64,000 nt of DNA from Bacillota bacterium (GCA_023393165.1 JAEWMJ010000032.1:1-64000); one strand, 5' to 3'; numbered from the stretch's first letter, positions 1 through 9,115 are shown. The notes: generated by a model from the sequence alone, not told the origin. Translations and numbers: made by a program.

Positions 1-124
1 TGGACAGGCTGCTTATACTTTTATTTAACCGGTCTCCAGGTGTCATTTTCTTGGAAAATTCATTTTGCTTTTAAGATAATGATCCCCGCATTTCCTAAAA
101 AATCCGGGGTTTGTCATTAGCCTG

Positions 125-150
125 AAAATCCACCCTTTTGGGTGGATTTT
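125..150. terminator. Bidirectional hairpin terminator
   Basis: A perfect 11-bp stem (125-135 with 140-150) with a TTTT loop. It carries A-runs on the left and T-runs on the right, so it can end transcription on either strand. On the minus strand it closes the operon of three tiny proteins that ends at 153. Bases 1-124 hold no gene that I can support. Confidence 0.75.
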
Positions 151-152
151 TA

Positions 153-344
153 TTATTTATCTCTATCCCTTATCCCCCGCGGGCTCTCATACGGACCCGC
201 TCTCCTGTTTCCCGTCTTTGCCTTTCCCTGGATTTCCGGAACCGGATTCACGATATTATGCGGGAAATTCTGTTTGTTGTAATTCTCGGTTCCGTGCGCC
301 TTCGGATCGCCCGGATCCGGCCTTCTCATACCTGCTTTGGACAA
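153..344 (-). CDS. Tiny hydrophilic protein, third gene of a three-gene operon
   Basis: A 63-residue protein of unknown function, rich in Arg, Pro, Asn and Lys. I chose a TTG start at 344 because it follows AGGTGATC, a good match to the anti-Shine-Dalgarno sequence, and because the resulting N-terminus aligns with the upstream gene (a short leader, then RPDPxDP...HG). A GTG at 353 and an ATG at 320 are alternatives. There is no signal peptide, membrane segment or cysteine. It ends 2 bp before the bidirectional terminator at 125-150 and starts 20 bp after the stop of its paralogue at 365. The composition resembles small spore-core or DNA-associated proteins, but that is inference and I recognise no family. 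Confidence 0.6.
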   Translation of the reverse strand: MSKAGMRRPDPGDPKAHGTENYNKQNFPHNIVNPVPEIQGKAKTGNRRAGPYESPRGIRDRDK

Positions 345-364
345 ATCGATCACCTGCCTTGTTC

Positions 365-535
365 TTAATGATATTGATGCGGACCGTTTATGGGGTCCAT
401 CCGTTTTTTGCCCGTCTTCAGATTTTCACCCATCCCGGGCGCGCTCTGCTGATCATGGTTTATAAGGGGCTTTTTTTTGATCTTCACCCCGTGCGGGTCG
501 GTCGGATCGGGACGGGCAGTTCCTTTATTGGTCAT
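365..535 (-). CDS. Tiny hydrophilic protein, second gene of a three-gene operon
   Basis: A 56-residue Lys/Pro/Asn-rich protein of unknown function. The ATG at 535 follows GAGGTGA, which overlaps the end of the preceding small gene (stop at 542-544), so the two are translationally close. The N-terminal part (RPDPTDPHG) matches the next gene at 153-344 (RPDPGDPKAHG), indicating an old tandem duplication. The C-terminus ends in His-rich GPHQYH. No membrane segment, no cysteine, no known domain recognised. A role in the spore or in nucleic-acid binding is only a guess from composition. Confidence 0.65.
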   Translation of the reverse strand: MTNKGTARPDPTDPHGVKIKKKPLINHDQQSAPGMGENLKTGKKRMDPINGPHQYH

Positions 536-541
536 TTTTGT

Positions 542-700
542 TCACCTCGCTGACGGATCGTCGCCCGGCGTGGACGACTTGGGTATGGAATGCTTTTTCG
601 CGTTCCTGTTCTGGTTCATATTCTCGCGGGTCAGAGGCGTTCCGCCCCTGGATTTTTTCATTCTTACGTCTTTTTTATCAACCTGGCTGTCTTTTGTCAT
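542..700 (-). CDS. Tiny hydrophilic protein, first gene of a three-gene operon
   Basis: A 52-residue, strongly basic and polar protein (many Lys, Arg, Asn, Ser). The start is well defined: AAGGAGG lies 7 bases upstream of the ATG at 700. It begins a minus-strand operon of three tiny genes (700 to 153) that ends at a hairpin terminator. The sequence has a centre TPLTREN and a Pro/Ser-rich tail. It does not clearly align with its two neighbours, which are paralogues of each other. Unstructured and without membrane segments. Function unknown. Confidence 0.65.
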   Translation of the reverse strand: MTKDSQVDKKDVRMKKSRGGTPLTRENMNQNRNAKKHSIPKSSTPGDDPSAR

Positions 701-760
701 ATGAAAACCTCCTTGGCAGTAGTTTTAGCAAATTAACGTAAAATTAGTCTTTTAAAAGGT

Positions 761-791
761 AAAAACAAGGGACTGTCAAAGCAGTCCCTTG
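761..791 (-). terminator. Terminator of the fucosidase gene
   Basis: Perfect 10-bp stem (766-775 with 782-791) around a six-base loop. On the minus strand it is followed by TTTTT (761-765). It lies 44 bp after the stop of the GH95 gene and before the small operon that starts at 700. Confidence 0.8.
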
Positions 792-834
792 CCGATTTTT
801 GTTATTTTCTTAATTCATTGATCGCATCAGATTA

Positions 835-3800
835 TCAGAGGTTTTGATCGGACGGATTCGATTTTCTTTTCTTTCGTATAATCAGATACGCCACGGCGGC
901 GCCGCCGCAAGCCACAGCCAGAATAACCAGTATCCAAAGCAATGTACTGTTGTTTTGGCCTTCTGCAAACACTTCTGCCTCCTCGGCTTCCTTGATCGTA
1001 ACAGAAATGTTGAACGATTCTTCATTAGCCGTGTAGCTGATGCTTGTGCTGCCGGGTTTAACTGCTTTGAACGTCACGGAATCCCCATTTTCTGTTTTTG
1101 TAAGGTAGCTTTCGTCATATGTCCATGTACCTCCCGCAGGCGAAGGGATCCATGTTATCTGGCCGCCCTCATAGAGCGTGCAGCTATGCGGCAGTCCTGT
1201 TATTATTTCCGCCTGTGTATCGGCAGCCTGGGGTTCAGACTGTGTTGCACCGGGCTTATTTGCCAGCACTATAAACGGCGAGAGATGGCTGACGGTAATG
1301 GTCAAAACTCCGTTTTGAACAATACCCGTATAGCTTTCTATTGCGCCGTCCACATAATGCAGCAACGTAAGCGTTTGGCCGTTGTATTGGTCGCCAACCG
1401 GGAAATTGAGTGTTATTTCGCCTTCATAGGGCACGGTTGATCCGTCTTGCTGCAGGGAAATATCAAAGGCTAGAATCAAGGTCTGGCTGTTTTGAATAGC
1501 TGCTGTCAGCGCCTTATACGCCTGGCTGTCTTTCTTGATCGGAACCACGGATAATCGTGCGTCTTCCGGTACCCCAAAGACGATGATACTGATACCACTG
1601 TCAGGATCCTGCAATGTTCTTTGCTCCTTCTGCGTGGTTGTATTTCTTTCCCGTATAATAACGGTGTTCTGTGTTGTCGTATTGGTACCGGACGGCGTAT
1701 CCGCCGGTTTCAGTTTGAGCCCGTTAATTGCATTTTGCAAATCCTGTACCGCCTGATCCACCTGAGCCTGTTCGTTGACGCTAAGATTCGGATTATCCCG
1801 TACCAGGATGGCATTTGTCAGCATGCTCAGTAACGTTTTTCCCGATTCTTCGGTATATGCCTCTACGTTTATTTTTTCCGCGGTCTCAATCAACGCTGCA
1901 AGCTTGCTCTTATCCGCCTTTACCCGGAGCCCGTTTATTGCATTTTCAATTGCTTTGACTGCATCATCCATCTGCGCCTGGCTTGATTCCGGAGTTTCCA
2001 GTATCGTTTGAGCAGAGGAAATAGCATGTTTCAACGTCCTTACGTCCGCTTCCACATATTTTCCCGATTCTGCGTCAGGCAATTTTTGATTGGCGGTTGT
2101 GATCGCATTTTGCAGTTTGGTTCTGTCTTTTACGGTCGCTTTCATAGCATCCATTGCTGCCGTAAGCGGCGTGATCCGGCTGTCAATTTCCCGCTGCAGG
2201 GCATTGGCGTCGTTCAGCAGCGATCCCGCGGCTTCCAATACAGCTTTAAATGATGCAACTTTCTGCAGGTCGTCGTAATCCGTCAACACCAGCGCGGAGG
2301 CGGTATTATACAGATCCTGGAGCGCCTGTTTATCCGTCGCGCGGTTTAGCTTAAGTTCCGTCAGTTTATTATTCAAGGCAGTGTTGGCGGCGTCAACTGA
2401 TGCCTGATCCGCGGCAGGATTGTTGAGTGCGACCTTAGCCTCTATTAATGCCTGGTTGAAGGCCGCTTTTTCATCCGCCGAAAGCGAATTGATGACTCCG
2501 CGGCTGATGGTGAGGTTCCCCAGTTCGATGGTCGCCATCAGCGCTTCTTTTCCGACGTCCGGAACAGCCGGAACCAGAACGGCGATAGCAGCTTTTAACG
2601 CTTCCGCCGCTTCATTGATCTGCTGCTGCCTTGTCTCGGGCTTCGCGGCAATATCAAGCGCAGCCGCACGGCCTGCGGTAAATTGTTCTACACCGGATTC
2701 ATATACCGCGCCGCCGTCAATCTGCTGCTGAATGGCGTCCGCTATGGAGATCATAGCCAGCAGGGAAGTCCAGTCTTTGACTGTTGCCGTCATGGCATCC
2801 CGGACAGCCGTAAGCCTCGTACACATGGCGTCCAGTTCGGCCTGCAGCGCTCCGCTGTCAGCTATCAGCGCCGAGGCGTTCGCCAATGTTTCCGAGAAAG
2901 CCGCCACCTTGTCCGGATCGTCATAATCCGTTAATGTAAGTGCGGCTGCCGCATCGCGCAGCGCAGTAAGTGCAGCCGGATCATAAGCTGTCACCAATTT
3001 GTACTTGGCCAGCATGGCATGCAGATTTTCGTACGCGTCGTCCACCGTCACCTGATCTGCGAAATTGCTCTCGACGACCGTTTTTACGTAGTTATATGAC
3101 CAGTTGTACGATTTTTGCGCTTCCGATTCGGATGTGGATGTTGACGGATCCTCCATGACACCGCGGGTAACCGCAACCTGCGCTTTGGCGAATTCTGCTT
3201 GAAGCGTACTCTTATCGCTGGCTACCGGCTGCGGAGTGACGTTATACAATTGGAACTCGTACAGCACAGGCCTAGTACATTCCAGAATATTCATGCGGAT
3301 CTTGTTTGAAGTCACTGTCGTTGGCAAATCTATCTTAAATATAGTTGAAGAAATTTTATCACCGCTATAGCTGTACGCAACCTTCCACTCGCCGTCTTCC
3401 CAATATTCAATATTGAATCGGCTAATGTTAAAATTTGTAGCGGAATATTGTTGTCTGAACATCGCCTGATCGACTTTGACTTCTTCCGCGAATGTCAATT
3501 CTAGGACTGCCTCAGTCGTGCCAACCGCAGTCATCCAATACGTACTGTCATTATTGTCGACCGCTCTCGTACCATCAAAACCGGGTGCGGAAGTGGTTGC
3601 ATTGACCTGTGTGGCAGCGGGGGCAATATTGGCCGAGGGTATTGTTATCATAGATACAGTTCCCAGCATCGCGCCTTTGTAAAAGAGCGCTGCTCTCATT
3701 TTTGCCTGACTGATCATTGTCAGCGGCGTTTTGTAAAGATTAGAATAAGCTGTCGGTTCCGAACCGTCCAGTGTATAACGGATCTCGGGCACTTTATAAT

Positions 3801-6800
3801 AAGAATCCATGGCAACTTCTGTGCCCTGTTGTTGAATGTTTACTTTGAGCAGCGCCGCCCTTTCCGATATAACGGCAAGCTCCTTTTCCAGTTCCGCCTG
3901 TTTGCCTTTCATCGCTTCAGGTGTGGAAGCGCTGTCCTTCAGCACGCCGATGCAGTTGTCGATCAGCGCCGACAGCGCGTCATACTCCGATTGCGAGTAT
4001 TCCCAAAGCTCCGTTCCGATTGTCACACCCTTCAGCACTTCCTGGGCATGACTGATCACTGCTGAAAATCCGACCGCAGTTTCCGCATTACCGATAGCTT
4101 TATTCAACGCAACCATTTCTTCCGTGTAGTCCGGAGCGCCGTCGGCAATAAGCTTTTCCGCATGCGCAATGGCAGCGTTCAGCGTACCCTTGGCGGTTTC
4201 CAGCCTGTCGCCCGTCATGGTATCTGAAAACGCTTTTGCTTTTTCAATCACTTCATTCAGCTTGGAAGCGTTGCTGTTCAGATTGATGACATAGGTTTTT
4301 CCTTTTTGCGTATCAAAAGAAATCTTGTCCGCACCTTCCTGCTTTACCGCAACCGGAGTGCCGTCCGATTCTTTAACTACAGCGTTTGTAATGCCGGCGT
4401 ACTCGCCTATGAATTTCCCGCCGTTGCGGGAAGTCACCTTAAACTGGTCCCCTGTTCCTTTCGACCAGACCATATCGATCACAAAATTTCCGCGTGCAAC
4501 GATCCCCTTGATGCTGCCATCCTTCCATGCGGAGGGAAGTGCGGGCAGAAACTGCGTATATCCCGACTGGCTTTGCAAAAGCATCTCCGTCATGCCCGCG
4601 GTCAGCCCGTAATTGCCGTCGATCTGGAAAGGAGGATGTGAATCCAGCAGGTTGTCAAGTAAGCCGTTGGTGTTGCCGGCACACATACCGCGCACCATGG
4701 AATATGTATCCTCCGCGATGCCGGTTCTGGCATACATATTGATTTTCATTGCCTTGGACCAGCCGGTGCCGTTGAGGCTGCGCTGCTCCAGTGTTTTAAT
4801 GGCCGCCTGCATCCATTCCGTGGTATCTTTGCTAATTAAAGTGCCTGGGAACAGGCCTACAAGCTGAGATGTGTGGCGATGGATGGCGCCCTGGTTCGCG
4901 GAACCGCCGGCGCCAAAATTGGGGATTGTCGTCTCAGGCAGATTCCCTGCCTGGGCATAAGCCTTTTTATTAGCGACGTCGATCCTTGTTTCCTCGAACC
5001 ACTCCTTTACCTGACCCTGCTCACCGATTATAATCGGGTTGAGCTGGGACTGCTTCTGCTGCCATACTTGACGTAAATCCTCATCGACGCCCAGCGTTTC
5101 GGATGCGTCAATGGCCATTTTGTAAAGCTCCCACACAATCGACTGGTCGTAGGTGGTCCCGTTGACCGTCGGCCCCTGTTCCGCCGATACCGACGGCCCG
5201 ACCACCAGACGCTTCTGGTAGTCGCTGTACCACAGGAACTGGTTCCAGAAGTTCGCCTGCTCCTTTAGCATGGGGTAAACGGTATTCCGCAGGAATTCCT
5301 CATCCCCCGTAAACAGGTAATAATCGTACACATTCTGCAGCGCCCAGGAGGATCCGCCGATATTCCAGCCGTATTCCTGAGAGCCGAACGGCGCCGTGCA
5401 GCCGAACGGATTGTTCTGGGTGTTGACCAGAAAGCCGTTGCCCTGACCGATAGGAGTTGTATCAAAATTGTCTGTTTTGACCGCCGCCGACCGTTCCGCA
5501 GTCAATCGCCCCGGAACCACAAGCGATTTTACAAAATTATTAAAGGGCATCGCACATTCAGCGAGGTTTGTCTCCATTGTCGGCCAATAGTTCATTTGTA
5601 CGTTGACATTAAAGTGGAAGTCTGCACCCCAAAACGAACTGGCGCTCCCGATCAGCCACAAACCGCAAAGGTTTGTCGGCAGATTTCCTTCTCTGGAACC
5701 CGCAATGGTAAGGTACCGGCCAAACTGATAGGCCATTTCCTCCACCGCAGGATCATACTGCCCGTTACGGTAGTTTTTCATCAGCTGGTCCGTGGAGATT
5801 TCGGGGCATTTTGCGCCCAGATCGATCTCGACCCGGGAGAACAGCTCCTGATAATCAGCGAGATGGCGCTCCAGCAACGTATCGTAGCCTTTTGCAGCCG
5901 CCGCGTCCACTTCGCTTGCAATTTTCGAATGAGGATCTTCCCCGCGGTACGCCGGATATTCGTTCTTATAATTTGTCCCCGTTGAGTAAACCAATGTGAC
6001 CGTATCCGCGCCGGTTACCGTAAGCGTTTTTCCGTCGCTGCTGGAAACGCTCCCTCCCTCGTTGACAAGCTTTAATTGCATCTCGCATTTCATCTGGTTG
6101 TCGTTTACCTGGCCGGCAAGCGTGATCCGCTTCTGGTCTGCGTCTGCTGTGGCCGTGGTCGTCAAACCGCTGGCAGCGGATACGGATGTGGTAAATGTCA
6201 GCTTTCCCGCTTCCGAGGCCGTCAGGCGCACGACCGCCACCTGGTCCGGATAGCTGACGAAATACTCGCGTTTATAATGGACTCCCTGGTAATCATAGTT
6301 GACAGAAGAAACTGCCGTCCTCATATTCAAATCGCGCACATAATTGCTCACATTCGAATCGGTGACGCCGGTAGAGGAAAAATCAACATAGATATCTCCG
6401 AAATCCTGATACATTCCCATACCACTGCCGGTTCCCATAACGTTGGTCAAACCACCCGTACCTAACGGGAAGACAGAAGTGGAGTGGTTGTCCGCTTGCT
6501 CACGAATTGCGTTTAACTGTGCCTGCGTGACTGCGGTCGTTCTGTTGCCACCGTTATAACCCGGCCTGCTCGTGCTGGGGCCGCCTTGCCACAATGTGTT
6601 TTCATTGAAATGCAGCCGCTCTTTGGATGGATTTCCGAAGGCCATCAGACCGGTGCTGCCGTTGCCCTGCACCAGGGCGTCGTTGGTCCAGTCGGCTGCC
6701 GGCTTGGTATACCACATTCTTAAGATGTTCCCATCAGACGCCGGTTTGCCGGATGCACCGACACCGGATGTTGACATTTCGCTTTTTTCTTCCGCCGCAT

Positions 6801-6876
6801 AAACAGGCACAGCGGAAAACAGTGATGAAAACAGGATAGCAATCGATATTGCTACCGAAATAAGCCGTTTCTTCAT
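835..6876 (-). CDS. Giant multidomain GH95 alpha-L-fucosidase, secreted and membrane-anchored
   Basis: A 2013-residue surface enzyme expected to release L-fucose from host or plant glycans. In order: Sec signal peptide (1-28, ending VYAA), a GH95 catalytic region (about 50-870) with the family features NVNVQMNYWP, HRHTSQLVGLFPG and QIDGNYG, a FIVAR-like helical stretch, a chitobiase-C-like segment (YTLDGSEPT, near 1030), an F5/8-type C discoidin/CBM32-like domain (about 1080-1210), about four further FIVAR-type helical repeats to about 1720, a beta domain (about 1755-1875), an Ig-like domain (about 1895-1960), one transmembrane helix (about 1973-1996) and a basic tail. There is no LPXTG motif, so anchoring is by the helix. 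FIVAR and discoidin domains usually bind glycans or give reach. The start at 6876 has a GGAGG site. Transcribed alone, with its own terminator at 761-791. The fucosidase assignment rests on motifs; GH95 also contains alpha-galactosidases. Confidence 0.9.
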   Translation of the reverse strand: MKKRLISVAISIAILFSSLFSAVPVYAAEEKSEMSTSGVGASGKPASDGNILRMWYTKPAADWTNDALVQGNGSTGLMAFGNPSKERLHFNENTLWQGGPSTSRPGYNGGNRTTAVTQAQLNAIREQADNHSTSVFPLGTGGLTNVMGTGSGMGMYQDFGDIYVDFSSTGVTDSNVSNYVRDLNMRTAVSSVNYDYQGVHYKREYFVSYPDQVAVVRLTASEAGKLTFTTSVSAASGLTTTATADADQKRITLAGQVNDNQMKCEMQLKLVNEGGSVSSSDGKTLTVTGADTVTLVYSTGTNYKNEYPAYRGEDPHSKIASEVDAAAAKGYDTLLERHLADYQELFSRVEIDLGAKCPEISTDQLMKNYRNGQYDPAVEEMAYQFGRYLTIAGSREGNLPTNLCGLWLIGSASSFWGADFHFNVNVQMNYWPTMETNLAECAMPFNNFVKSLVVPGRLTAERSAAVKTDNFDTTPIGQGNGFLVNTQNNPFGCTAPFGSQEYGWNIGGSSWALQNVYDYYLFTGDEEFLRNTVYPMLKEQANFWNQFLWYSDYQKRLVVGPSVSAEQGPTVNGTTYDQSIVWELYKMAIDASETLGVDEDLRQVWQQKQSQLNPIIIGEQGQVKEWFEETRIDVANKKAYAQAGNLPETTIPNFGAGGSANQGAIHRHTSQLVGLFPGTLISKDTTEWMQAAIKTLEQRSLNGTGWSKAMKINMYARTGIAEDTYSMVRGMCAGNTNGLLDNLLDSHPPFQIDGNYGLTAGMTEMLLQSQSGYTQFLPALPSAWKDGSIKGIVARGNFVIDMVWSKGTGDQFKVTSRNGGKFIGEYAGITNAVVKESDGTPVAVKQEGADKISFDTQKGKTYVINLNSNASKLNEVIEKAKAFSDTMTGDRLETAKGTLNAAIAHAEKLIADGAPDYTEEMVALNKAIGNAETAVGFSAVISHAQEVLKGVTIGTELWEYSQSEYDALSALIDNCIGVLKDSASTPEAMKGKQAELEKELAVISERAALLKVNIQQQGTEVAMDSYYKVPEIRYTLDGSEPTAYSNLYKTPLTMISQAKMRAALFYKGAMLGTVSMITIPSANIAPAATQVNATTSAPGFDGTRAVDNNDSTYWMTAVGTTEAVLELTFAEEVKVDQAMFRQQYSATNFNISRFNIEYWEDGEWKVAYSYSGDKISSTIFKIDLPTTVTSNKIRMNILECTRPVLYEFQLYNVTPQPVASDKSTLQAEFAKAQVAVTRGVMEDPSTSTSESEAQKSYNWSYNYVKTVVESNFADQVTVDDAYENLHAMLAKYKLVTAYDPAALTALRDAAAALTLTDYDDPDKVAAFSETLANASALIADSGALQAELDAMCTRLTAVRDAMTATVKDWTSLLAMISIADAIQQQIDGGAVYESGVEQFTAGRAAALDIAAKPETRQQQINEAAEALKAAIAVLVPAVPDVGKEALMATIELGNLTISRGVINSLSADEKAAFNQALIEAKVALNNPAADQASVDAANTALNNKLTELKLNRATDKQALQDLYNTASALVLTDYDDLQKVASFKAVLEAAGSLLNDANALQREIDSRITPLTAAMDAMKATVKDRTKLQNAITTANQKLPDAESGKYVEADVRTLKHAISSAQTILETPESSQAQMDDAVKAIENAINGLRVKADKSKLAALIETAEKINVEAYTEESGKTLLSMLTNAILVRDNPNLSVNEQAQVDQAVQDLQNAINGLKLKPADTPSGTNTTTQNTVIIRERNTTTQKEQRTLQDPDSGISIIVFGVPEDARLSVVPIKKDSQAYKALTAAIQNSQTLILAFDISLQQDGSTVPYEGEITLNFPVGDQYNGQTLTLLHYVDGAIESYTGIVQNGVLTITVSHLSPFIVLANKPGATQSEPQAADTQAEIITGLPHSCTLYEGGQITWIPSPAGGTWTYDESYLTKTENGDSVTFKAVKPGSTSISYTANEESFNISVTIKEAEEAEVFAEGQNNSTLLWILVILAVACGGAAVAYLIIRKKRKSNPSDQNL

Positions 6877-6992
6877 TTTATACCTCCATACATCATTGTA
6901 TATTCAGTTTTTTAATGAAAATGGTTGCAGATTACTGCAGAAAGATGATGACGTAATTAATGAAGTACTGAAAAATTGTGAAAATCTGCAAC

Positions 6993-7017
6993 TTAACGCG
7001 TTAATGATTTCATTATA
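6993..7017 (-). promoter_or_regulatory. Putative fucosidase promoter -10 box with operator palindrome
   Basis: A perfect TATAAT is read on the minus strand at 7017-7012. Seven bases further downstream lies the perfect 12-bp palindrome TTAACGCGTTAA (6993-7004), which would cover the transcription start. A CG-centred palindrome at this place is typical of LacI-family operators, so repression released by a sugar is likely. The -35 box is not clear. No LacI gene lies in the window. Confidence 0.5.
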
Positions 7018-7082
7018 GTTAATATTTACCTGGAAAAAAATTAACAAATCCACAGAAATATTTAAATAATCTACACAACAAA

Positions 7083-7111
7083 AAAACAGATGAAAAACTC
7101 ACATCTGTTTT
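7083..7111. terminator. Hairpin in the fucosidase-ku intergenic region
   Basis: Perfect 10-bp inverted repeat AAAACAGATG / CATCTGTTTT with a nine-base loop. It looks like an intrinsic terminator but lies between divergent genes, so it would not end either of them. It may be an attenuator in the ku leader, a DNA-binding site or a remnant. Confidence 0.35.
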
Positions 7112-7319
7112 CACAAAAAATATTATCATTATACAACTTTTAGTACAGGAACAACACGGACTTTAGTACCCACTCCGTTATTATATGTTTTATATAAACA
7201 ATCAAGAATTTGCTTTTACCCGAGCTCTTTAAAAATGATAAAAGACCTGCCGATTGGACAAAATAAAAAAAACCTGCGGCCCTGCGCGCGGGGTATTCAA
7301 AATAAAAAGGAGTCAAGCC

Positions 7320-8150
7320 ATGCAAACAGTTTGGAAAGGGGCGATCAGCTTCGGCCTTTTAAATGTTCCCGTCAAGATGGGGACCGCGACCCACCGTGAA
7401 AACATCGCGTTCCGTCAATTGCACAAGGAATGCAATACCCCTATCAACCAGAAAAGGTTCTGCAGCAAATGCGGCCGTGAGGTTTCCTGGGACGAAATTG
7501 TCCGCGGATACGAATATGAGCCCGGCCGGTTCGTTCTGATCACGGAGGAAGATCTCGCCGGTCTGCCCATCAAAAGTGCAAAATATATCGATATTGTCGA
7601 CTTTATTCAGATCTCGGAAGTGGATCCCATCTATTTTGACAAAACCTATTATTTGTGGCCGGAAAAAGGCGGAGAAAAGCCTTACCTAATTTTAATGGAT
7701 GCGATGCAAAAGACAGGCAAGGCGGCGGTCGCCAAGGTTACAATGCGTGAAAAAGAACATCTGTGCGTCCTGCGGATTGCAGGCGGTGCGCTGTCCCTTT
7801 CCATGATGTTTTTTGAGGATGAGATCAGGAGCACAGACGAACTGGGGATCGCGGAACTCGCCCAAAAGGTAGAGGTCCGTCCGGAAGAAATGGAAATGGC
7901 CGTGAAACTGGTGGATAATCTCTCCGCACCCTTTACTCCCGAAAAATACCATGACGCATACCGGGAGGAACTCCTCAATCTCATACGCGCGAAAGTTGAG
8001 GGCGAAGAGGTAGTGCAGGCGGAAACGCCCGCGCCCGAAGCCGCCGGCAATGTCATCGATCTGATGGAACGTCTGCGCAAAAGCGTGGAAGCCACTCAAA
8101 AGAAGGAAAAAAAGAGCGCGCCCAGGAAAAAGAAGGCTTCGGGAAGTTAA
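7320..8150 (+). CDS. ku: Ku, non-homologous end-joining protein
   Basis: A 276-residue bacterial Ku homodimer subunit that binds and bridges double-strand DNA ends and recruits the LigD-type repair enzyme. The start is the ATG at 7320, preceded by AAAAAGGAG; the N-terminus MQTVWKGAISFGLLNVPV is typical of the family. A CxxC pair sits in RFCSKCGREV. The tail after residue about 245 is Lys-rich and flexible, as in other bacterial Ku proteins, where it binds DNA. The gene converges with a LigD polymerase-domain gene and their 3' ends overlap by 4 bp. No ATP-dependent ligase gene is in the window, so sealing must come from elsewhere. In Bacillota, Ku with LigD is commonly linked to repair during spore germination; that role here is inferred. 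Confidence 0.93.
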   Translation: MQTVWKGAISFGLLNVPVKMGTATHRENIAFRQLHKECNTPINQKRFCSKCGREVSWDEIVRGYEYEPGRFVLITEEDLAGLPIKSAKYIDIVDFIQISEVDPIYFDKTYYLWPEKGGEKPYLILMDAMQKTGKAAVAKVTMREKEHLCVLRIAGGALSLSMMFFEDEIRSTDELGIAELAQKVEVRPEEMEMAVKLVDNLSAPFTPEKYHDAYREELLNLIRAKVEGEEVVQAETPAPEAAGNVIDLMERLRKSVEATQKKEKKSAPRKKKASGS

Positions 8151-9031
8151 ATCTGAGGCAATGTCTGCCTCAAAGTATAGACTGGTTCAAACAAGTCGCC
8201 TACTTTGTTCATCCGCTTTTCCATACTCCGGATGGTAAATTGTTCTGGATGGGCACCTTTCTGTAGTTCCAGCCATGTCACGGGCGCAGATACGGTCGCT
8301 TTGGGGGTAGCGCGAACACTGTAGGGCGAAGGCAGGGTCTTTCCCCGTCCGTTCTGCACAGCGTCCAGATATACCCGGTCGCCCCGTTTGGCAATAACCC
8401 GTTGAGTTGTAAAAAGCTCGGGCTGCGCTTCTTCAATATGTCTGCAAATCAGTTTCAAAAACCGCCTCACCTTTTCATAAGGCGTGGGCTCTATGGGGAC
8501 AACGACATGCACGCCCGTTTTGCCTGAAAGTTTCGGAATCGACCATAGCCCATAAGAGTCTAAAGCAGTTTTTACCAGAAGCGCCGCCCGAGCCGCTTCA
8601 TCAAAACCAGTATTTCCCGATGGGTCTAAATCGAATATCGCCACGTCCGGGGAATCCAGATCAGGCAGGCGTGAAAACCAGGCGTGCGTCTCGATACAGG
8701 ACCGGTTTGCCATATATATGAGGCTGGGCAGGTCGTTCACCAGGCACCAGTCGATGGTTTTTTCCCCCGAAGGCAGGATGACGCTGGAGAGCCACTCAGG
8801 CGCGTCGTCCGGCCGCTGCTTTTGAAAAAAAATTTCGCCGCCTATCCCGTCGGGATAATGCAGCATGGAAAAAGGCCTTCCCTTCAGGTAAGGAATGATA
8901 TACGGCGACATGCGGATATAATAGCCGATCAGTTCGGCCTTGCTGCCCCCGATATCCGGAAAATAAATTTTATCGAGATTCGCAAGGGTTATTTTTTTCC
9001 CTTCCACCTGGTATGTTTCTTTTTCCTTCAT
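8147..9031 (-). CDS. ligD: LigD-type NHEJ polymerase/primase domain, stand-alone
   Basis: A 294-residue protein that is a complete LigD polymerase (AEP primase superfamily) domain without the ligase or phosphoesterase domains. Such enzymes fill gaps at Ku-bound DNA ends, often with ribonucleotides. Family features seen: IFDLDPSG (catalytic acidic pair), KLSGKTGVHVVVPI (SGxxGxH region) and the C-terminal LDAVQNGRGKTLPSPYSVR stretch. It starts with ATG at 9031 and converges with ku (4-bp overlap), so it has its own promoter. In some bacteria Ku, polymerase and ligase are separate genes. The symbol ligD applies to the domain only. Confidence 0.88.
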   Translation of the reverse strand: MKEKETYQVEGKKITLANLDKIYFPDIGGSKAELIGYYIRMSPYIIPYLKGRPFSMLHYPDGIGGEIFFQKQRPDDAPEWLSSVILPSGEKTIDWCLVNDLPSLIYMANRSCIETHAWFSRLPDLDSPDVAIFDLDPSGNTGFDEAARAALLVKTALDSYGLWSIPKLSGKTGVHVVVPIEPTPYEKVRRFLKLICRHIEEAQPELFTTQRVIAKRGDRVYLDAVQNGRGKTLPSPYSVRATPKATVSAPVTWLELQKGAHPEQFTIRSMEKRMNKVGDLFEPVYTLRQTLPQI

Positions 9032-9115
9032 TTTATCCCCGCCAGTCAGATTCTACTTGTATTTTGGCATCTCCCCCGGTAAAAAATACCCGCCGCCATA
9101 TTTTTTGTCAAAACA

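Larger units (their letters stand above)
6877..7319. other. Divergent intergenic region between fucosidase and ku
   Basis: AT-rich region of 443 bp. It holds the fucosidase promoter with a palindrome just downstream (6993-7017), a perfect inverted repeat at 7083-7111, and the start region of ku. No convincing ORF: the short minus-strand frame at 7140-7325 has no ribosome binding site. Confidence 0.6.

Noticed and set aside
138..741. Plus-strand frames across the left end
   Set aside because: They are mirror images of the three small minus-strand genes, which have ribosome sites and paralogy.
844..6839. Many plus-strand frames of 60-130 codons opposite the fucosidase gene
   Set aside because: They lack ribosome sites and follow the codon bias of the long gene on the other strand.
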